Part shown: one piece after another, positions 56,053 through 56,559 of the stretch | How positions within the stretch are numbered: the stretch's first letter is position 1 | Layout: each line of letters begins with the position of its first letter | Assembly: GCF_946885955.1 (NCBI RefSeq) | Contig: NZ_CAMPHI010000037.1 | Location: 1 to 56,559, forward strand | DNA length: 56,559 bases | Direction of reading: 5' to 3' | Origin: an uncultured Pseudomonas sp. | Lineage (GTDB): Bacteria > Pseudomonadota > Gammaproteobacteria > Pseudomonadales > Pseudomonadaceae | Translations under genes and position numbers: made by a program | The notes under the pieces: model-generated | Told to the model about the DNA's origin: nothing | The model's database searches: none | What the model saw: the letters and a program-made list of their open reading frames with translations, nothing else

Positions 56053-56251
56053 GCTGTTGGTTCTAGCGCTGGAGAGTTGCAGAGGGTAGTCGCGGCGGGC
56101 CGCTCTGCCATTCACCCAAAAGGGGGGAGTAGACGAACTGCCTATAACCTCCAGCTGAAGGCTCTGAGCGCGGCGGACTGGCACTCTGCCCGGTGAGAAA
56201 GCGCGGCTATCCTTACAGGCATCAGCAAGCCCTAACTCCGGAGTACTGCCC

Positions 56252-56530
56252 TTGCTCAAAGTCGCCGTCTGCTGGTTCTGTTGTTGCCTGCTGTCTACCA
56301 CTGTCGGCGCCGGGCAGAGGGACGAGCGCGTGTTGACCCTGTGCTATGAGGATCAGGATTCTTATCCCTGGGTGATGACCAATAACAGCGGACTTAATCT
56401 GGAGCTGCTGGCATTGGTCGAGCAGGCCCTGGAGCTGCGTTTCAGATTCGTTTCGGTGCCTTGGAAACGCTGCCTGTCGGGGCTCGAAAATGGCGTCTAT
56501 GACGGTAATGCTGTTCACTTAAGCATTTGA
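56252..56530 (+). pseudogene. Truncated solute-binding-protein-like gene
   Basis: A TTG with CGGAG upstream opens a signal peptide (LLKVAVCWFCCCLLSTTVGAG region) and then a start typical of family 3 binding-protein-like periplasmic domains: LTLCYEDQDSYPWVM and LLALVEQALELRFRFVSVPW and KRCLSGLENGVYDG. After 92 residues it stops, where at least another 130 residues are expected. The sequence following GVYDG (from about 56505) does not read as the family in any frame. Insertion of another element or a frameshift is likely; the window ends 29 bases later. Confidence 0.6.
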
Positions 56531-56559
56531 ACCCCGATTGGGCTTCCCTGAAAATCCGA

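Overview
The window reads as chromosomal DNA of a Pseudomonas species. It is GC-rich, and several gene sets have the protein sequence and order familiar from P. aeruginosa: dauB-dauA-dauR next to the RhlB-type helicase, a carboxylesterase and an amino-acid ABC transporter, moaC-D-E, and sbcD/sbcC. It also carries Pseudomonas-type REP elements. The genus call is inference from gene content; no rRNA is present.

Layout. 1-6916: a type VI secretion (T6SS) effector island holding a VgrG tail, a DUF4123 adaptor, a 1102-residue LysM effector, two near-duplicate periplasmic Sel1-repeat proteins (likely immunity), then a recombination scar made of a beheaded third immunity gene joined to a second copy of the effector C-terminus. 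7011-14115: housekeeping genes (cation efflux, PhoH, MoaC/D/E, amino-acid binding protein, diguanylate cyclase, DinB). 14116-17784: an accessory stretch that begins with a gene remnant and holds five small genes, several AT-rich, for lipoproteins, membrane proteins and one exported Sel1-like protein. 17876-21741: monooxygenase remnant, truncated haemoglobin, a REPIN, and the dauBAR operon for D-arginine to L-arginine conversion. 21814-25858: a compact three-gene unit encoding an MglA-like GTPase, a histidine kinase and a response-regulator/GspE-type ATPase fusion. 26164-32154: membrane protein, RhlB, M19 dipeptidase, a cNMP-binding/GGDEF protein with a coupled leader peptide, and a carboxylesterase. 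32291-36864: aapJQMP with a good sigma-54 promoter. 36949-45752: regulators, small enzymes, nucleoid protein YejK, TAXI-TRAP binding protein, YjeH exporter with a divergent Lrp regulator, and a HAD phosphatase. 45900-53881: sbcD and sbcC, normally adjacent, are separated by 3.3 kb. That insert holds what looks like a decayed chromosomal integron (25-codon intI start, cassette genes, an attC site) and a MarR-rhodanese-DoxX module. 54094-end: a PETase/cutinase-type polyester hydrolase whose signal peptide has been invaded in frame by a 144-bp MITE, an AraC regulator, and a solute-binding protein gene broken near the window edge.

The most interesting points are the T6SS recombination scar, the integron relic splitting sbcDC, the in-frame MITE in the polyesterase export signal, and the GTPase/kinase/REC-GspE unit. 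Family names come from recognised motifs and remembered family sequences; no database was searched.
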